Source: CANHBY01 sp046342195
Lineage (GTDB): Bacteria > Pseudomonadota > Gammaproteobacteria > Burkholderiales > Burkholderiaceae_C
Direction of reading: 5' to 3'
Assembly: GCA_046342195.1 (NCBI GenBank)
Contig: JBKDQE010000061.1
Span: forward strand, 1 to 64,000
DNA: 64,000 bases
Part shown: in pieces, positions 60,631-64,000 of the stretch
How the letters are laid out: each line of letters begins with the position of its first letter
Position numbering within the stretch: position 1 is the stretch's first letter
Made by a program: the position numbers and the translations under genes
Notes under the pieces: generated by a model
The model's input: only the letters and a program-made list of their open reading frames with translations
What the model was told of the DNA's origin: nothing
The model's database searches: none

Positions 60631-61194
60631 ATGCTTTTGCAATCAATGCGTTCGAACATTGTTCAATCTATTCGCGCGCATAGGCCGGACGTGTTGATGA
60701 CTGCTGCCCAGCAGTCCAATCATCATTTCCTTTACGCGAATTTGTCGAGCGCCCAATCCAAGCAAGAGGTTCTGGAAGGAATTGCTTCATCTTTTCATTT
60801 TCCTGTTCACATCGGTAAAAGCTTGGAGTCCTTGAAAGATGCGCTGACAAACCAGCTCGTCAGGGCGGGCGCCCAACCTGGGTTTGTGGTGGTTCTGGAG
60901 CAATTGCCCGACAACCCACGATTTGACCGGGAAGATCGTGAGCAGTTGGTGGATATCTTTCGTGAGGTCTCTGAGTTTTGGGATGATCGACGCACTTCCT
61001 TTCGATGTTTCTATTCATTTTCCGTGGCCTGCTCACGAGAAAATGGCTCATGGGAGCGGGCCGAAGCAGCGGCTCCCAGCGTCACTGACAAGCCGGCCAA
61101 GGTGTCCAAGTCAGCGGCCAACTCGAGCTTTGGCATGAATATGCCCTTGATGAGTAGCGCATTTGATACAGCCATGTGGCTCACCGCCGCTTAA
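60631..61194 (+). CDS. Barstar-family protein
   Basis: A 187-aa protein starting at ATG 60631 with AGGAG at the right distance. Residues about 30-110 resemble barstar, the inhibitor of the RNase barnase: FLYANLSSAQSKQEVLEGIASSFHF, FPVHIGKSLESLKDALTNQL, GFVVVLEQLPDNPRF. The tail (about 145-187) is Ala/Ser-rich and atypical. Such proteins often act as ribonuclease inhibitors or immunity proteins, but many stand-alone copies have no known RNase partner. No barnase-like gene is visible in the window. Confidence 0.8.
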   Translation: MLLQSMRSNIVQSIRAHRPDVLMTAAQQSNHHFLYANLSSAQSKQEVLEGIASSFHFPVHIGKSLESLKDALTNQLVRAGAQPGFVVVLEQLPDNPRFDREDREQLVDIFREVSEFWDDRRTSFRCFYSFSVACSRENGSWERAEAAAPSVTDKPAKVSKSAANSSFGMNMPLMSSAFDTAMWLTAA

Positions 61195-61202
61195 GTGACC
61201 CT

Positions 61203-61228
61203 CAAACGGCCCTCTTGGGGGCCGTTTG
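61203..61228. terminator. Bidirectional hairpin terminator
   Basis: CAAACGGCCC (61203-61212) pairs perfectly with GGGCCGTTTG (61219-61228) over a six-base loop, followed on the plus strand by TTTAAA. It lies between the barstar gene stop and the convergent rsmA stop and probably serves the plus strand best. Confidence 0.7.
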
Positions 61229-61236
61229 TTTAAATG

Positions 61237-62019
61237 TCATGACACAAATGAATGGCTTGCAGAGCAAAACTGAGCCAATTTCAAATAGTCCTGAACGGGC
61301 ACTTCTTCGGCCCGTCGTTGCAGGTCAAATTGGATACTCACCCCACGTGATTGCAGCCAAACACCCAAGGTGTGTCGCAAAATTTTTCGGCGCTGCGAAA
61401 ATGCCACCGTGACCATCTCGCGCAGAAGTTCCTGTTCTACCGCCTCAGGTTTCTGGCGTGGCACCATGCGCACCACGGCCGAATTCACTCGGGGAGGGGG
61501 GGCAAAAGATTCAGGTGGCACATCCAGCACAAGGTTCATGTGATAGCGCCACTGCAGCATGACGGAGAGACGACCGTAGTCTTTGCTGCCCGGCTGGGCA
61601 ACCATCCGATCAACGACTTCTTTTTGCAGCATAAAGTGCTGGTCAGCAATCTGAGCAGCCGCAGGAAGAAGGTGAAACAGAATCGGGGTTGAAATGTTGT
61701 AAGGGAGGTTGCCCACAAGACGTAATTTGCGTTTCATGGATGCCGCCAAGGCCGCGAAATCAATGTTCAACACGTCCGACTCAATGACCTCCAATTCAGG
61801 CCGTTTGCGCAGGCGTGCGGCCAAGTCCCGATCAATCTCGATCACGATAAGGCGCTCGCAATGGGCCAACAGGGGGTGGGTCAGGGCACCCAAGCCAGGG
61901 CCAATTTCAAGCAGGGTGTCCTCGGGGCGAGGGTCAATGCAACGAACCAGCGGCTCAATGATTTGTGAATCAACCAGAAAGTGCTGGCCGAAGCGTTTGC
62001 GGGGAATATGATGCGCCAA
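61237..62019 (-). CDS. rsmA: 16S rRNA (adenine1518-N6/adenine1519-N6)-dimethyltransferase
   Basis: A 260-aa KsgA-type enzyme dimethylating A1518 and A1519 of 16S rRNA. KRFGQHFLVDSQIIEPLVRCI at the start, SAM motif I LEIGPGLGALTHPLLAH, VIEIDRDLA, then the catalytic NLPYNIS. MLQKEVVDRMVAQPGSKDYGRLSVMLQ and the C-terminal FSQRRKILRHTLGVWL are standard. It lies 17 bp after surA, without pdxA between them as in E. coli. Confidence 0.96.
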   Translation of the reverse strand: MAHHIPRKRFGQHFLVDSQIIEPLVRCIDPRPEDTLLEIGPGLGALTHPLLAHCERLIVIEIDRDLAARLRKRPELEVIESDVLNIDFAALAASMKRKLRLVGNLPYNISTPILFHLLPAAAQIADQHFMLQKEVVDRMVAQPGSKDYGRLSVMLQWRYHMNLVLDVPPESFAPPPRVNSAVVRMVPRQKPEAVEQELLREMVTVAFSQRRKILRHTLGVWLQSRGVSIQFDLQRRAEEVPVQDYLKLAQFCSASHSFVS

Positions 62020-62036
62020 AAAATCACTGCCGCCGT

Positions 62037-63521
62037 TTATTGCGGCACCTCACGGTATTCAATGAAGGCGCGTGAGCGAAGCTCTTGCAACCAATCAGAC
62101 AGGGTCGCCTCGGATTTTTGCTCTCGCAGGGCCAGGCGGGCCATGTCGCGCAGTTTCTTGATTTCCACCGGGGTTTCCTTGCGGTCAGCCACTTTGATCA
62201 GGTGTATGCCAAATCGGGAGACAATAGGTTCAGAGATGTCGCCGATAGCGAGTTGGTTCATCACAGACTCAAATTCTGGTACAAAGCTGCCGGAGATCGT
62301 CCATCCCAAGTCGCCCCCTTGGGAGGCGGATCCATCTTGTGAGAATTCGCGGGCCAGGGCCTCGAAGGTTTTTTGACCCGATAAAATCTGTTTGCGCCAA
62401 TTGGACAGGTTCTGCATGGCCTCCTCGCGACGGAGGCTTTTCGAGGGGCGTAGCAAAATGTGGCTGGCACGGGTTTGCAGCATGGGAATGGCTGTGGGGC
62501 TGCGCCGCTCAACCAGTTGCAACACATGAAAGCCTGCCCCAGTGCGTAAAATGTCAGGCACGATTTGGCCGGATGCAAGGCCGCGTACAGCGTTGACGAA
62601 AACATCGGGAAGGCGATTGGCTGTTCGTAGACCGAATTCTCCGCCTCGGCTTTTAGATTCATCGTCGGATATTTCTGCGGCTAATTTCATCATGGATTCG
62701 CCGGCTTTCAGGCGGCTTAAGGCCTGTTCTGCCAAGCGGCGTTTCTCAATGATTTGCAGCTCGCTGGCTCCCTCAGGCACCTTGATCAGGATTTGGGCCA
62801 CGTTATACTGGGTGCCAGCACCGGCAGCTTCCAGGCGCTGATCAAGAAAATCATCGATTTCAGTCTCGGTGATTTTGACTTTGTTTTGCAATTCCCGTTC
62901 ACGGGTGCGTTCTATTTGGAGCTGATCGCGCAGGTTTTTGCGCCAAGCATCAAGATGAGAGCCTTCGGAACGAAGTTGCTCTTTCAGTTCGGCCACAGTG
63001 GTCTGATTTTGTTGGGCTTGAGCGGCCACTATGCGGTCGAGTTCAGCGTCATCAATGCGAGGCCCCCATTCGCGCGAGTGGCTCAGCAGAATTTTTTCAT
63101 CAATCATGGCATCCAGCACCTGTTGCTGAATTTGATCGGGTGGGGGCAGGGGTGCGCCTGCGGCTTGCGCTTGGCGCACCACATTCTCAATGCGGCGGGC
63201 GAGCTCACCCGCAGTAATTAACTCACGGTTGACCACCACAACGATATAGTCGCCTTTTAGGGAGGCTTGCACTGGGTAAGGGGGGGCGGGGGGCTCGCTG
63301 GCAGGGGTGGCCAGGCGAATAGGCTTCACAGAACCAGAGTAAGGCTTGCCTGCCGGTTTGGCCGCTGGGCCACGGGCTGGTGTGGCTTGCGCTTGAGTTG
63401 TCAAAGCGGCTGCCTTGGCCGAATCAAAGGCTGCCAGGCATGTCAGGGCCAACAGGGGGGCAGGCCCCCATATGAGCCATCGGCGGAGCCAAGCGCTGAT
63501 CGGTATTAAAGGGTCATTCAT
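62037..63521 (-). CDS. surA: Periplasmic chaperone and prolyl isomerase SurA
   Basis: About 494 aa from ATG 63521. N-terminal signal peptide around RWLIWGPAPLLALTCLAAFDSAKA, then the SurA N-terminal chaperone domain (VVVNRELITAGELARRIENVVRQAQ, DEKILLSHSREWGPRIDDAELDRIV). Two parvulin domains follow, the first inferred around AQILIKVPEGAS...GGEFGL and the second around RASHILLRPSK...DLGWTISGSFVPEFESV. SurA assists outer-membrane protein folding. It follows lptD, which it helps to assemble. Confidence 0.94.
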   Translation of the reverse strand: MNDPLIPISAWLRRWLIWGPAPLLALTCLAAFDSAKAAALTTQAQATPARGPAAKPAGKPYSGSVKPIRLATPASEPPAPPYPVQASLKGDYIVVVVNRELITAGELARRIENVVRQAQAAGAPLPPPDQIQQQVLDAMIDEKILLSHSREWGPRIDDAELDRIVAAQAQQNQTTVAELKEQLRSEGSHLDAWRKNLRDQLQIERTRERELQNKVKITETEIDDFLDQRLEAAGAGTQYNVAQILIKVPEGASELQIIEKRRLAEQALSRLKAGESMMKLAAEISDDESKSRGGEFGLRTANRLPDVFVNAVRGLASGQIVPDILRTGAGFHVLQLVERRSPTAIPMLQTRASHILLRPSKSLRREEAMQNLSNWRKQILSGQKTFEALAREFSQDGSASQGGDLGWTISGSFVPEFESVMNQLAIGDISEPIVSRFGIHLIKVADRKETPVEIKKLRDMARLALREQKSEATLSDWLQELRSRAFIEYREVPQ

Positions 63522-63575
63522 GAATCTATAAAAATCTTGATGCAATTTTTTAACCTGTGTAAGTCTTTGGTCGCC

Positions 63576-63598
63576 ACGAGGGGGTGTTTTGCAGCTTC
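63576..63598. repeat. Solitary end of the TIR repeat element
   Basis: CGAGGGGGTGTTTTGCAGCTTCC matches the right end of the element (CGAGGGGTTTTGCAGAGGTTCC type) with small changes. No left end is found near. It lies in the short gap between lptD and surA. Confidence 0.55.
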
Positions 63599-63599
63599 C

Positions 63600-64000
63600 T
63601 TAGTTGCGAAGCGCTTGATAGCCCCCCACATTGTCTTTCAAGACTTGAACGGGGTTGGCTCCAAAGCCCAAACGTGAAAGGCCAACGAGTTCGAGTTGGA
63701 TCCCAACACCTGTAATCGATTCATTGAGGCCGGTCGATTGTCGACGGGCCACAACCCGTGCAACCCAGCAGCCAGCGTCGTATTCAAGGCCCGCTAAAGA
63801 ATCTACGACCCGGCTTTCGCGAGGGTTGTAGTTGACTCGACCCACAGAGTACCAAGTGCCTCTGCATGATCCTGAAGAACCTTCAGGCGATGCTTTGATC
63901 AGCGGCGGGGCTGTTGAGTTGGCAGGACCATAAACCGGCCATTGCCAAGCCCAAGTGATTTGTTCAGTCAGCCCCACCCGGTCCAGGCTGTGGGCCAAGG
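63600..64000 (-). CDS. lptD: LPS-assembly protein LptD, C-terminal part (partial)
   Basis: The last about 132 residues of the outer-membrane LPS transporter, cut by the window end. Strands like WAWQWPVYG, GTWYSVGRVNYNPRESRVVDSLAGLEYDAGCWVARVVARRQST and GIGIQLELVGLSRLGFGANPVQVLKDNVGGY are typical of the barrel C-terminus of LptD. The conserved Cys is in YDAGCWV. Upstream of surA, matching the lptD-surA order. Confidence 0.93.
   Translation of the reverse strand, partial: LAHSLDRVGLTEQITWAWQWPVYGPANSTAPPLIKASPEGSSGSCRGTWYSVGRVNYNPRESRVVDSLAGLEYDAGCWVARVVARRQSTGLNESITGVGIQLELVGLSRLGFGANPVQVLKDNVGGYQALRN

Overview
The window looks like a piece of a betaproteobacterial chromosome of the Burkholderiales type. 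This rests on gene content: a tolB-pal-cpoB cluster, rng-maf-rlmH-rsfS, a short-form HisG inside a murA/his cluster, queE with a long N-terminal cysteine spacing, lptD-surA-rsmA, and a phasin-like protein. The genus cannot be named from sequence alone. By eye most housekeeping genes have moderate GC. The pilus-like cluster (43.5-55 kb) is clearly GC-richer, and two effector-like genes (31.1-32.6 kb and 58.7-60.2 kb) are clearly AT-richer.

Layout. 0-1.5 kb: a perfect 38-bp palindrome, a decayed gene with in-frame TGA stops, a conserved-looking hypothetical, a 47-codon membrane-anchored small ORF, and a two-gene tRNA-Lys operon with its own promoter and terminator. 1.5-11.4 kb, minus strand: tcdA, cpoB, pal, tolB, rng, maf, rlmH, rsfS, hemF, purD, yebC. 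12-13 kb, plus strand: gmk and rpoZ. 13-16.7 kb: a bactofilin, a small membrane protein and an unusual protein that looks like FlhD-FlhD-FlhC joined in one chain, divergent from an HTH-receiver regulator. 16.8-20.6 kb: prfB with its programmed +1 frameshift, and pepN. 20.6-30.5 kb, minus strand: a glutamine amidotransferase, ferredoxin, coaD, rsmD, hisF, hisA, hisH, hisB, hisC, hisD, hisG, murA, bolA, many of them start-stop overlapping. 31-36.5 kb is an accessory zone: an OmpA-like repeat protein, sseA, a Rieske oxygenase, a phasin-like protein and repeat elements. 36.6-43 kb: a PAS histidine kinase/LuxR-type regulator pair, gph, a VWA-like lipoprotein, queD, queE, rpe. 43.5-55.1 kb: an MSHA/type II-like pilus assembly operon (secretin, TPR protein, ATPase, platform protein, inner-membrane alignment proteins, three pilin-like proteins). 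55.2-64 kb: miaA, a YgiQ-type radical SAM gene, a chimeric methyltransferase protein, a barstar-family gene, rsmA, surA and the 3' end of lptD.

Two repeat families stand out. One is a small mobile-element-like repeat with terminal inverted repeats (four paired copies plus solitary ends), often beside a GTTAACAGGCCCTA motif. The other is a shorter interspersed repeat whose two inverted copies flank the pilin gene at 54.4-55.1 kb.

The most interesting candidates are the FlhD-FlhD-FlhC-like composite with its divergent regulator, the two AT-rich effector-like proteins, and the compact MSHA-like system with a PilM/PilN-type fusion and related pilin-like proteins. Several usual neighbours are missing from their customary positions (hisI/hisE, nadD beside rsfS, spoT after rpoZ, pdxA between surA and rsmA), which points to a rearranged genome.
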